This document shows positions 17,564 to 25,266 of a stretch of 47,862 nt of DNA, piece by piece. How positions within the stretch are numbered: the stretch's first letter is position 1; every line of letters starts with the position of its first letter. The DNA is from Halorubrum halophilum (lineage in GTDB: Archaea > Halobacteriota > Halobacteria > Halobacteriales > Haloferacaceae): assembly GCF_000739595.1 (NCBI RefSeq), contig NZ_BBJP01000017.1, forward strand, positions 1 through 47,862. Reading direction: 5' to 3'. The translations under genes and the position numbers were made by a program. Below the pieces are notes generated by a model, which searched no databases, was not told the origin of the DNA, and saw only the letters and a list, made by a program, of their open reading frames with translations.

Positions 17564-18013
17564 GATCGATAGCGGGAGTATGTGTACCAATTCGGTTGAT
17601 CGGCTGTTTATACGTGATCGAGTGGTGTTGCTGTCGGCTGTTTATACGTGATCGACGACTCTGTGGTGAACACCTCCAAAGCCCCAGCCGGCGAGGCGGG
17701 CGCACGCTCGCTGCGCTCCTCACTCGGTCGCTCACGCTGTTCGCTCCCTCGTTGTGGTGCTTGCGTCGCCTGCGCCCGCCTCGTCGGCTGCCCCTTTGAG
17801 TCCCGCCCGACCGCACGGCACCGCAGCCTCACCCCTCCCCAGCCTCGTCGCTCGCTTCGCTCGCGACTCCCTCGCGCGGTGCCATTCGCGGCCCTCCGGG
17901 CCGCTCACGGGCACGCGCCACCGCACACCTCTTTATAAGCGATCGTCGCTGTCGCTCATGTCTTTTTAAACACTAGATCGCCGCCACCGATCTGCAACAC
18001 CCACTTCCCGACA
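17564..18013 (+). repeat. Dispersed three-hairpin repeat, copy 2 (full length)
   Basis: Fills most of the gap 17456-18123. Same order as copy 1: GATCGATAGCGGGAGTA box at 17564, TTTATAC boxes at 17607 and 17641, GTGAACACC at 17666, stem 1 (17685-17704 with 17771-17790, 20 bp with one G-T pair), flanking CAAAG-CCC and CCC-CTTTG, a weaker stem 2 (GTCGC with GCGAC), stem 3 (GCGGCCC-TCC-GGGCCGC, 17888-17904), 3-prime TTTATAAGCGATCG at 17932 and the CCACCGATCTGC tail. A 96-codon open frame crosses it but is not conserved in the other copies. The remaining 17456-17563 is the upstream region of the REC-PAS gene. Confidence 0.85.
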
Positions 18014-18123
18014 TCGCGCACAGCTGTGTCCGTACTGATCGCTACGGGGCCGGAGTATCGGTAGCTGTGGACTTCAACAGCGCCGTCCGGACGAATTCGC
18101 GTTCGGACCCGCAGATCTCCTCG

Positions 18124-18387
18124 TCACGCGGCGACGGCGTCGCCGTTGGGAGCCGCTTCGTCGACCGCCTCGTCGTCGTCGGCTGTCGCCACCCGGTACA
18201 GCCCGACGAGCGCGGCGAGCACGATCACCGCGCCCTCGGCACGCGTAGCGACGTACACCCACTGACGCGGCTCCGCCTCCCCGGCGTTGCGGTACATCGC
18301 CTTCGTCCACGCGCGCACGATCGCTTGCGGGACGAGCGTTTGGACCAGTCCACCGATACCGGCGACCAACAGCAGCAGGGCCTTCAT
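18124..18387 (-). CDS. Small membrane protein
   Basis: 87-residue protein with two predicted membrane helices (KALLLLVAGIGGLVQTLV, residues 2-19, and EGAVIVLAALVGLYRVA, about 53-69) and an acidic C-terminal tail. Function unknown. The start at 18387 (MKALLLL) is chosen over an upstream in-frame ATG because GGAGGT lies directly before it and it begins at the hydrophobic segment. It is co-directional with the regulator-like gene 75 bp upstream. Confidence 0.75.
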   Translation of the reverse strand: MKALLLLVAGIGGLVQTLVPQAIVRAWTKAMYRNAGEAEPRQWVYVATRAEGAVIVLAALVGLYRVATADDDEAVDEAAPNGDAVAA

Positions 18388-18462
18388 ACCTCCCCTTCGG
18401 GGGGTACGTGCAAAAACGATGCGGCGCGCGGTCACGCCGGCGCGATTCGCGCCCAGAGCGTG

Positions 18463-19011
18463 TCACACCGGCTCGGCCGCCGAGAGGTAGCGCCGGCAGG
18501 TGTCGGCCGCCCACTCGCGGACCGCTGGCGCGTCCGACCACAGCAGCGCGGCGAGCCCCCGCTCGTCGAAGAGACCGACGCCGGCGCGGTCGCCGACGAG
18601 GAGCACCCCGATTCGTGAGTCGCCGCTGTGGCGGTACGCCTCGACGCCGTGGTCGGCGAGGATCGACCGGATCACGGCACCCGAGGGGCCGGTGAGCCGG
18701 TTCGCGGCCCGCCCGGTGAAGACGAGTCGTATCGTCCTGCTGTCGGCGCCTTCGTTATCGATATCTTCGATCGACCCGACATCGCCGCCGTTCCCCAGCA
18801 GCCGCCGCGCGAGGGAGGGATCGGCGCGAGGCACCACCCCGACGACGGAGTTACCCGCGCCGACGAGCGCGGGGATCCGGGCCGCCGGTCCGGGGTCGTC
18901 GCCGCGCTCGGCGAGGTCGGAATCGCCATCGAGGAGGGCACCGCCGTCGCCGTCGACCGCTTCGGCAACCAGTTCCCGGAGAACCGATCCGGGCGTGTCG
19001 CCGTCACTCAT
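18463..19011 (-). CDS. Haloarchaeal regulator-like protein, function unknown
   Basis: 182-residue acidic protein. I recognise no catalytic motif. The layout (short N-terminal helix SVLRELVAEAVD, an alpha-beta middle with VVGVVPRADPSLARRLL, then RIGVLLVGDRAGVGLFDERG and a C-terminal helix with WAADTCRRYL) recalls the sensor part of haloarchaeal TbsP/TrmB-like regulators, but the HTH is missing, so this is a weak guess. The start MSDGDTPG at 19011 overlaps the stop of the upstream methyltransferase by 8 bp, so they are coupled. Confidence 0.6.
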   Translation of the reverse strand: MSDGDTPGSVLRELVAEAVDGDGGALLDGDSDLAERGDDPGPAARIPALVGAGNSVVGVVPRADPSLARRLLGNGGDVGSIEDIDNEGADSRTIRLVFTGRAANRLTGPSGAVIRSILADHGVEAYRHSGDSRIGVLLVGDRAGVGLFDERGLAALLWSDAPAVREWAADTCRRYLSAAEPV

Positions 19012-19654
19012 CTGTTCGCTGCGCGACCCCCTCATCGCCCCCGTCGCCCTCGTCCGGACGAGGCGGGTACGTCTGCCGCCCGCCGTGCGATCGCCGCGCG
19101 AGCAGCCGAGCGGTCGCGCGGCGGCGGTCGCCCGGGCGCTCCTCGGTCGTCTCGTCGTAGTACAAGACGGTCAGCCCCAGCCCGGCGCGGAGGAGCTCGT
19201 TGGCGGCGTAGCGGTACCGGTCGTCGCTCGGACCCGAGGGCGTCGCGTCGGCCGACCGCAGGTGCCCCTCGACGAACAGGTAGCCCCCGGGCGCGAGCGA
19301 CTCGGTCAGGTCGGCGAACCGGTCGAGCGCGTGGAAGAAGCTCATCGCGACCACCTCGTACGTCTCGGTCGGGAAGCCGTACGTCGAGGCGTCGGCCTGA
19401 ATCGTCTCGATCCGGTCGGCGACTCCGCACTCGGCGGCGCGCTCGCGAACGATGGAGAGCCCCTCGCGGGAGGCGTCGAGGGCGTCGACCGCGTAGCCGG
19501 CCTCCGCGAGGTAGACCGCGTTGCGTCCGGTTCCGGCGGCCACGTCGAGCGCGCGGCCGTCGGGGATCGCGGGCTCGTACGAGCGCAGGACGGCGGACGG
19601 CTCCGGGGCGCGGGGGTAGTCGCCGGACGCGAAGCGGTCGTCCCAGTCGGTCAT
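19004..19654 (-). CDS. SAM-dependent methyltransferase (class I)
   Basis: 216-residue small-molecule type methyltransferase. Motif I is LDVAAGTGR (36-44), followed by DALDASREGL (motif II acid), the adenine-binding region QADASTYGFP and motif IV VVAMSFFHALDRF. It resembles TehB/UbiE-like enzymes; the acceptor is unknown. The start at 19654 (MTDWDDRFASGDYPR) matches the common WDxRFxxGxxP opening, so upstream in-frame starts are rejected. It overlaps the next gene by 8 bp. The divergent neighbour is the CinA-type gene 60 bp away. Confidence 0.85.
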   Translation of the reverse strand: MTDWDDRFASGDYPRAPEPSAVLRSYEPAIPDGRALDVAAGTGRNAVYLAEAGYAVDALDASREGLSIVRERAAECGVADRIETIQADASTYGFPTETYEVVAMSFFHALDRFADLTESLAPGGYLFVEGHLRSADATPSGPSDDRYRYAANELLRAGLGLTVLYYDETTEERPGDRRRATARLLARRSHGGRQTYPPRPDEGDGGDEGVAQRTDE

Positions 19655-19714
19655 ACCGGCGCTTGCGGCGCGGCGAGCGTAAACCCCACGGGCGTGAGGG
19701 CTCACAGCGAGGAC

Positions 19715-20278
19715 ATGGACGAAAGCGGGAGCGGGGAGGAGATCGGCGAAACGGAAGAGATCGACGAGTCGGCGCCGATCGAGGAGACGCTCGGCGACCT
19801 GTTGACCGAACGCGGGGAGACCCTCGCGACCGCGGAGTCGCTGACGGGAGGGCTCGTCGGGTCGCGCGTGACCGACGCCCCGGGAGCGAGCGCCTACTTC
19901 GACCGCGGGTTCGTGACCTACGCGTACGACGCCAAACGCGAGCTGCTCGGGGTGTCCCGCGAGTCACTCGACGCCGAGGGCGCCGTGAGCGCGCCGGTCG
20001 CCGAGCAGATGGCGGCGGGTGCGCGCGACCGTGCCGACACGACGTGGGGGGTCGCCACGACTGGAATCGCCGGGCCGGACGGCGGCACCGAGGAAAAACC
20101 GGTGGGGCTCGTGTACGTGGGCGTGGCCCACGCCGCGCCGTGGGGGACCGAAGAGTCGTTCGTCCGCACGGAGCGGGTCGTCCTCGACGGCGACCGTTCG
20201 ACGGTGAAACGGAAGGCGGTCGACACCGCGCTGGACGCGCTCGTCCGAACAGTTCGCGAGATCGACGCCGGGGAGTGA
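19715..20278 (+). CDS. CinA C-terminal family protein (NMN amidohydrolase type)
   Basis: 187-residue protein equal to the C-terminal domain of CinA. After an acidic 22-residue extension it has LGDLLTERGETLATAESLTG, GFVTYAYDAKRELLGV and ATTGIAGPDGGTEEKPVGLVY, the hallmark motifs. In bacteria this domain is a nicotinamide mononucleotide deamidase (PncC); archaeal members are assumed to be similar. The ATG at 19715 is used; a GTG 21 bp upstream is possible but would add only seven residues. Confidence 0.9.
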   Translation: MDESGSGEEIGETEEIDESAPIEETLGDLLTERGETLATAESLTGGLVGSRVTDAPGASAYFDRGFVTYAYDAKRELLGVSRESLDAEGAVSAPVAEQMAAGARDRADTTWGVATTGIAGPDGGTEEKPVGLVYVGVAHAAPWGTEESFVRTERVVLDGDRSTVKRKAVDTALDALVRTVREIDAGE

Positions 20279-20317
20279 CGCGGTCGGCTCGGCGGAAGGC
20301 CGAGTCGGTCGCACCGC

Positions 20318-20521
20318 TCAATCGATGTACGCGTGCCCGACGACGGCGACGAGCAGGGCGCCGACGACGATCCACGCGAGCGGCTCGACGGCGAGCAGCC
20401 GGATCGGACGGGCCACAGACTCGTCGAAGCCGAACAGCGCCCCCGCCGACAGCGCGCCCGCGAACACGAGCGCGACGACGACGCCGGAAACGCCCAGAAG
20501 CAGGGTTTCGGTCCGGTCCAT
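20318..20521 (-). CDS. Small two-helix membrane protein
   Basis: 67-residue protein made almost only of two membrane helices (LLLGVSGVVVALVFAGALS, about 7-25, and PLAWIVVGALLVAVVGHAY, about 47-65) joined by a short loop with FDESVARP. Function unknown; conserved small proteins of this type occur in haloarchaea. The start at 20521 is set by the TATA box at 20541-20550, 20 bp upstream, which predicts a nearly leaderless transcript. Confidence 0.75.
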   Translation of the reverse strand: MDRTETLLLGVSGVVVALVFAGALSAGALFGFDESVARPIRLLAVEPLAWIVVGALLVAVVGHAYID

Positions 20522-20540
20522 ATCACGGATCCGCGAGGGA

Positions 20541-20550
20541 TGTATATAAG
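20541..20550 (-). promoter_or_regulatory. TATA box of the small membrane protein gene
   Basis: Minus-strand CTTATATACA, 19-20 bp before the ATG at 20521, as expected for a haloarchaeal leaderless promoter. Confidence 0.65.
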
Positions 20551-20593
20551 CGGATCTCCGCGGCTCTTCGATCCCACGTCGTTCCGTCAGAAG

Positions 20594-20667
20594 AGCCAGG
20601 GCAGGGATTTGAACCCCGGAAGTCTCGATTACAAGTCGAGTGCATGAACCGCCCATGCTCCCCTGGC
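20594..20667 (-). tRNA. tRNA-Thr (UGU)
   Basis: A 74-nt cloverleaf on the minus strand. The acceptor stem is GCCAGGG with CCCTGGC, the D stem GCAT with ATGC, the anticodon stem CTCGA with TCGAG and loop CTTGTAA (anticodon TGT, Thr), the T stem CGGGG with CCCTG and T loop TTCAAAT. The variable loop has five bases and the discriminator is T. CCA is not encoded, which is normal for archaea, and no intron is seen. Confidence 0.95.
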
Positions 20668-20751
20668 GCAGGCGGGCGTACTCGGTCCTCCTATGAGTGC
20701 GTGTCGCTTTCCGCGAAGGTCACCCAACGTGGCGGCGACGCCGTGTCGCGG

Positions 20752-21267
20752 TCAGTCGCTCGCGTTGCCGCCGTCGCCGTCGCCGTCGCCCGCCGCCAGC
20801 GACTTCGTCAGCTCCACGCGGTGCGGCTCGTATCCCTGTTCCGCGTAGAACTCGCGGGCGCGATCGTTGGCCGCGAGCGCCTCCAAGGCGACGGTCTCTG
20901 CGCCTGCCTCGCGGAGGGCTCGCTCGGCCGCCTCCAGCAGGTCGGCGCCGACACCCTCATCGCGACGCTTGGGAACGACGAACAGATTGCTCACGATACC
21001 CCGTGTTCGCTCGCGCTCGTAGCCGCCGTGGTCAAGCTCGAACCCGACGAACCCGACCGGCTCGTCGTCGCCGTCGCGCGCGAGGAAGAGTTCACCGGTG
21101 ACGACGGAGCGTGCGACCCATTCGCGGACCGTCTCGCGGTTCCCCTCAGCGAGCAGCGTCGACCCGTGTTCCCGCTGCCCCTCGGCGAGCGCGATCCACA
21201 GGTCTGTGACCGGGTCGACGTCGTCGGCGGTGGCGGGCGTGACGCGCACGCTGTCGCTGTCGGCCAT
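20752..21267 (-). CDS. GNAT-family N-acetyltransferase
   Basis: 171-residue GNAT protein. Motif A, the acetyl-CoA pyrophosphate loop, is RRDEGVGADLLEAAE in the order VSNLFVVPKRRDEGVGADLL. Motif B is VALEALAANDRAREFYAEQGYEPHR, typical of the family (the AREFYxxxGY motif). The N-terminal VRVTPATADDVDPVTDLW is also standard. The acceptor is unknown. The C-terminus has a Gly/Asp-rich tail. It is transcribed toward the tRNA-Thr gene on the same strand and ends about 85 bp from it. Confidence 0.9.
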   Translation of the reverse strand: MADSDSVRVTPATADDVDPVTDLWIALAEGQREHGSTLLAEGNRETVREWVARSVVTGELFLARDGDDEPVGFVGFELDHGGYERERTRGIVSNLFVVPKRRDEGVGADLLEAAERALREAGAETVALEALAANDRAREFYAEQGYEPHRVELTKSLAAGDGDGDGGNASD

Positions 21268-21340
21268 TCGATCGGCCTTCGGCGCGCTGGGCGTTTGAGC
21301 CTACCGGCGGCCGAACCGTGCGGTTCCTCGCGTCGCCGAA

Positions 21341-21973
21341 TCACACCTCGCGGCACTCGGGGCAAACCGCCTGCCCGTTCGCGCTCACGAGGTCGGGGAC
21401 GAGCGCCCCGCAGCTCTCGCAGACGCCCTGGGTCGGCGAGCCGGACGCGTCGGTGGAGGACGCCTCCACGGCGGGATCGACGCCGCCGTCAGACCCCAGC
21501 ATCGCCGCGTCGCCGCGTCGGGGGTCGCCGGTCGTGTCCTCGTCGCCGATGGGGTCGCGGGCGCCGTTCCCGGTCCGAGGGGCGCCCGCGGCGAGCACGT
21601 CGCCCGCGGTGACCACTCCGACCGCCTCGCCGTCCTCGACGGCGACGACCCGGTCGACACCCTCCGCGACGAGTCGCTCCTCGACGGCGGCCAGCGCGTC
21701 GTCGGGCGCGGCCGTCGGGAGCGGCGGTCCCATGACCGCGCCGACCGTGAGCCCGCGGTCGTCGTCGTCGCCAGATCCGACCTCCGCGTCGAGGAGCGCG
21801 CTGAGGGCGTCCCGACAGCCCAACCGCCCGACTGACTCGCCGCCCCGGAGGACGACGAGGCAGTTCGTCCCCTCGTCGACTAACAGCGCCGCCGCGTCGC
21901 GCAACGGGTCCGACTCGCTCACGCCGAGGAACTCGCGGTGCATCACGTCGCGAACCGTGGTGTCTGTTCGCAT
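21341..21973 (-). CDS. CBS-domain protein with C-terminal zinc ribbon
   Basis: 210-residue protein. A CBS pair occupies residues 1-130: TTVRDVMHREFLGVSESD, NCLVVLRGGESVGRLGCRDAL, LTVGAVMGPPLPTAAPDD, DRVVAVEDGEAVGVVTAGDVL. A disordered acidic linker follows, and then a zinc ribbon with CESC and CPEC near the end. CBS pairs bind adenosine nucleotides and regulate partners. The zinc ribbon may mediate contacts with nucleic acid or protein. The partner is unknown. Confidence 0.9.
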   Translation of the reverse strand: MRTDTTVRDVMHREFLGVSESDPLRDAAALLVDEGTNCLVVLRGGESVGRLGCRDALSALLDAEVGSGDDDDRGLTVGAVMGPPLPTAAPDDALAAVEERLVAEGVDRVVAVEDGEAVGVVTAGDVLAAGAPRTGNGARDPIGDEDTTGDPRRGDAAMLGSDGGVDPAVEASSTDASGSPTQGVCESCGALVPDLVSANGQAVCPECREV

Positions 21974-22189
21974 GACACGTGATTCCGCAGCAAACGGCTA
22001 AAAGGTGCCCCCGGTATCGTTATACGTATTCCCCGCGTAGGCAGCCGGTCGGTCCAGAAACGCGGAAGACCCCGAGAGATCGGAGCCTCCTCGCTGGAGC
22101 CCCCTCGCCTGAGGCCCTCAGCGACTGAGGCTCGTACATGACGACAACGAAAAGGAGCCTTCAAACCCTCTGGCGCCCGAGCCGGGAGT

Positions 22190-22885
22190 ATGACCATTCC
22201 CTCGTTCGTGATCGGGATCGCGGGGGGGACCGGCGCCGGGAAGACGACCGTTTCCCGGCTCGTGACCCGCGATCTCGGCGACAGCGTCACCCGCATCCCG
22301 CTGGACAACTACTACGAGGACCTCTCGCACCTCGATTTCGAAGAGCGCCAGTCGGTCAACTACGACCACCCCTCGGCGTTCGAGTGGGAACTGCTCAGAG
22401 AACACCTCGAAGCCCTGCTGGAGGGGCAGTCGGTGCAGATGCCGCAGTACGACTTCGAGATCCACAACCGGAAAGACGAGCGCGTCGAGGTCGAACCGAC
22501 CGACGTCATCGTGCTTGAAGGAATCCTCTCGCTGTACGACGAGGAGATAAACGACATGATGGACCTCCGGCTGTTCGTCGAGACCGACGCCGACGTGCGG
22601 ATCCTCCGCCGGATCCGCCGGGACGTGATCGACCGCGGCCGCGACCTCGAAGGAGTCATCGATCAGTACCTCTCGACGGTGAAGCCGATGCACGAGCAGT
22701 TCATCGAGCCCTCGAAGAAACACGCCGACGTGATCATCCCGGAGGGCGCGAACAGCGTCGCGGTGAACCTCTTAGAGGAGAAGCTCCGCGCGGAGGTCGA
22801 AGGCGACGCCGTCCGAAGTTGGGAACGCGGGAGTCTGGAGGAAGAACTCGGCGAGAAACGCTCGCTCGACATGGACGACGACTGA
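22190..22885 (+). CDS. udk: Uridine kinase
   Basis: 231-residue uridine/cytidine kinase of the pyrimidine salvage pathway. Walker A is GGTGAGKT (12-19). Substrate and lid motifs are LDNYYEDLSHLDFEERQSVN, HPSAFEWELL, PQYDFEIHNRK and VLEGILSLYDEEIND, then DADVRILRRIRRDVIDRGRD. All family motifs are present and the length is normal. The 188-bp spacer upstream has no gene. Together with the thymidine kinase 6 kb away it shows an active nucleoside salvage capacity. Confidence 0.95.
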   Translation: MTIPSFVIGIAGGTGAGKTTVSRLVTRDLGDSVTRIPLDNYYEDLSHLDFEERQSVNYDHPSAFEWELLREHLEALLEGQSVQMPQYDFEIHNRKDERVEVEPTDVIVLEGILSLYDEEINDMMDLRLFVETDADVRILRRIRRDVIDRGRDLEGVIDQYLSTVKPMHEQFIEPSKKHADVIIPEGANSVAVNLLEEKLRAEVEGDAVRSWERGSLEEELGEKRSLDMDDD

Positions 22886-22919
22886 GGGGACCGGATCCGT
22901 CGCGAGAGTCGACGCGGCC

Positions 22920-23450
22920 TCACTCCACAGTCGGCAGGTCCGCCCGGCTCCCCTTCGGGACCACCGAGCGCAACTCGTCGTAGAGGTACAGTCCAACACC
23001 GATCGGCGCTTCCCCACCAGCTATCTCGTGGGTCGCGATCAGGTACCCCCAGTCGCCGTCCCACTCGGGGAGGTCCTGGTCGTCGCCGGCCATGAAGGTG
23101 ACAGCCTGCTCGGGATCCAGCTCGATCACGTTCGTCGTCGCGAGACCCCCGAACCGGGTGGCCGCACGGCTCGTCGGCTTCCAGTGCTCCTGTCGCGTTC
23201 GGAGGAAGGTCATCCCGATCGCCTCCACCTCGCTGGGGTCGGTCGCCTCGCCGTTGAATATCCAGACCTTGCCCGCGCCCTTCTCCCAGAAGCTGTACTC
23301 CTCGAAGACGCTCGGCCCGATCCCGAACCGCTCGTCCCACCAGTCGAGGACCTCGCGCCGACTCGCGCGGCCCTCAACCTCGCGGTCGGCAGGTGTCTCG
23401 GGAAGGCGGTCGAACTGCTGGCCGTCGTTGGTCGGGGCGTCGTCGGTCAC
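22920..23450 (-). CDS. Partner domain of NSUN-type RNA methyltransferase
   Basis: 176-residue protein. The start is a GTG at 23450 that overlaps the stop of the upstream methyltransferase by 4 bp (GTGA), giving coupled translation. Residues 30-85 (DWWDERFGIGPSVFEEYSFWEKGAGKVWIFN) resemble the RNA-binding C-terminal region that is fused to NSUN enzymes in other archaea. The rest is a compact alpha-beta fold without catalytic motifs. Likely role: RNA-binding partner of the methyltransferase (inference from overlap and similarity). Confidence 0.7.
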   Translation of the reverse strand: MTDDAPTNDGQQFDRLPETPADREVEGRASRREVLDWWDERFGIGPSVFEEYSFWEKGAGKVWIFNGEATDPSEVEAIGMTFLRTRQEHWKPTSRAATRFGGLATTNVIELDPEQAVTFMAGDDQDLPEWDGDWGYLIATHEIAGGEAPIGVGLYLYDELRSVVPKGSRADLPTVE

Positions 23451-24379
23451 GCTCCGACACCCGTGTTCCCGGTCCCGCCCACGCGCAGTTTCGCGCAGAA
23501 GAACCCTCCCGTGTCGTTGTGGTGCGGGTAGACGCGGTGCGCGCGCGTCACCGACTCGTCGTACGTCTCGCCCTCCCACTCCGTAACGCCGGGGGCCGTG
23601 TCGAGCGGGAGGTCGAAGTCGACGATCTCGCAGTCCTCAGCCTCCAAGACGTGGTCGAGCACCGCCTCGTTCTCCTCGGGCGCGAACGTACAGGTGGAGT
23701 AAACGACGGTGCCGCCGGGGCGGGTCGCCTGCACGGCGCGCGCGAGGATCCCCTTCTGGATCCCGGCGACGGCGTGGACGTGCTCGAGGGTCCACTGGTC
23801 GACCACGTCCGGGTTCTTGCGACAGGTTCCCTCGCACGAGCAGGGGGCGTCGACGAGGGCGCGGTCGAACTCGTCGAACGCGAGCGGTTTCGTCGAGAAG
23901 TTGCGCGCGTCCTGGTTCGTGACGATCGCGTTCGTGATCCCGAGGCGCTCGGCGTTGTGCCGGAGCGCGGAGAGCCGCCCGAGGTTGTTGTCGTTGGCGA
24001 CGACGGTCCCCTCGTCGTCCATCGCGTCGGCGATCTGGGTGGTCTTGCTGCCGGGCGCCGCGCAGGCGTCCCAGACGCGCTCGCCGGGCTGCGGGTCGAG
24101 CGCGAGCCCCGGCAAGACGGAGACCTCCTCCTGCCCGTGGGTCCAGCCGTGGACGTACGGCCAGTTCCCGCCGGGGTTGCCGTCCGGGAGCCGAAAGAGC
24201 CCGTCGTGCCAGTCGACGGGCTCGTAGGCCACTCCCTCGTCGTCGAAGGCCTCGCGGACGTGGGCCGGCGAGGCCGCCATCTCGTTCACGCGGACGACCG
24301 ACGGCAGCGGCCGGTCGCAGGCCGCGCGGAACGCCGCCACGTCGTCGACGAGCGGCTCGTACCGCTCTAACGGATTCAT
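23447..24379 (-). CDS. tRNA/rRNA cytosine-C5 methyltransferase (NOL1/NOP2/Sun)
   Basis: 310-residue m5C RNA methyltransferase. The SAM-binding motif is VWDACAAPGSKTTQIADAM. The two catalytic cysteines are in DAPCSCEGTCRKNP and YSTCTFAPEENEA, as required for the family mechanism. The N-terminal 100 residues form the usual RNA-binding lead (VVRVNEMAASPAHVREAFDDEG). The start MNPLERYEPL at 24379 is chosen over longer in-frame reading, which would run into the divergent promoter. The target base is not determined by sequence. It forms an operon with the overlapping partner gene. Confidence 0.9.
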   Translation of the reverse strand: MNPLERYEPLVDDVAAFRAACDRPLPSVVRVNEMAASPAHVREAFDDEGVAYEPVDWHDGLFRLPDGNPGGNWPYVHGWTHGQEEVSVLPGLALDPQPGERVWDACAAPGSKTTQIADAMDDEGTVVANDNNLGRLSALRHNAERLGITNAIVTNQDARNFSTKPLAFDEFDRALVDAPCSCEGTCRKNPDVVDQWTLEHVHAVAGIQKGILARAVQATRPGGTVVYSTCTFAPEENEAVLDHVLEAEDCEIVDFDLPLDTAPGVTEWEGETYDESVTRAHRVYPHHNDTGGFFCAKLRVGGTGNTGVGA

Positions 24380-24494
24380 GCCGCCTCTTGCGTGCCGGCC
24401 CGTTAGTCGGTTTCGGGACGGGGACGGTCGAACGCCGCGCGCGATCGGCTCGCCCCGCCCTACCTTTAGGTCGACGGCGAGAGTACACGAACGC

Positions 24495-25235
24495 ATGACA
24501 CGCATCTCCGTCGTCGACGACGAGATCTCGCTGGACGAGCCGACGCTGGTGGAGGGGTTCCCCGGGGTCGGGCTCGTCGGCAAGATCGCGACCGATCACA
24601 TGATCGAGACCCACGAGATGGACCACTACGCGAACGTCCACTGCGACGGGCTCCCGCGGGTGGCCGTCTACCGCGAGGACGACCGGGCGGTGACGACGCC
24701 CGTGCGGCTGTACGCCGACGAGGCGCACGACCTCGTCGCGATCCGCAGCGACGTGCCGGTGAACCCGAGCGCCGCGACCGAGGTCGCCGGCTGTCTGGAG
24801 AGCTGGTTCGCGGAGACCGCGGTGTTCCCGATTTTCCTCTCCGGGCTCGGCCGCGAGAAGGACGAGACGCCGCCCGACCTGTACGGGATCGCGACCGGAA
24901 ACGGCGGCGAGGCGCTCGACCGCGCCGACGTCGGGGATCCGCCCGAAGCTGGACTTGTCTCCGGGCCGACGGGCGCGATGCTCGCGGAAGCCCTAGAGCA
25001 CGACCGCGACGCCGTCGGGCTCGTTGTCGAGTCCGATCCGCAGTTCCCCGACCCCGAAGCCGCGCGCATCCTCATTCAGAAGGGGATCGACCCGATCGCG
25101 GGGACCGAGACGCCGACCGACGGGCTCGTCGACCAGGCGAGCGAGATCCGCGAGGCGAAACAGGCGTTCGCGAAGCGGATGCAGGAGGCGACCGAGGAGA
25201 GCTCGCAGGCGGAGCCGCTGAAGATGTTCCAGTAG
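24495..25235 (+). CDS. PAC2-family proteasome-assembly-chaperone-like protein
   Basis: 246-residue PAC2 family protein. The signature is LVEGFPGVGLVGKIATDHMIE near the N-terminus, followed by VRLYADEAHDLVAIRSDVPV, PIFLSGLGREKDE and GIATGNGG. Residues 210-246 are a charged helix. Eukaryotic relatives help assemble the proteasome; archaeal members are thought to be chaperones, but this is not shown. The start at 24495 gives the normal N-terminus. Confidence 0.88.
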   Translation: MTRISVVDDEISLDEPTLVEGFPGVGLVGKIATDHMIETHEMDHYANVHCDGLPRVAVYREDDRAVTTPVRLYADEAHDLVAIRSDVPVNPSAATEVAGCLESWFAETAVFPIFLSGLGREKDETPPDLYGIATGNGGEALDRADVGDPPEAGLVSGPTGAMLAEALEHDRDAVGLVVESDPQFPDPEAARILIQKGIDPIAGTETPTDGLVDQASEIREAKQAFAKRMQEATEESSQAEPLKMFQ

Positions 25236-25266
25236 GTCCGGGACCCGCCTTCCCGGGAACGGCCCG

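Noticed and set aside
17648-17938. Small proteins inside the dispersed repeats (frames with CPFESRP and RSLTPPQPRR)
   Set aside because: Similar peptides appear in several copies, but differences alter amino acids freely and the frames shift or stop at different points, while base pairing is conserved. The non-coding reading is stronger.
20594-20667. Integration site at tRNA-Thr
   Set aside because: No integrase gene and no duplicated tRNA 3-prime end were seen nearby.
18628-21612. A 994-codon plus-strand open frame
   Set aside because: It crosses the CinA-type gene, the tRNA and several minus-strand genes and has an Arg/Ala-rich composition. It is a GC-rich mirror frame.
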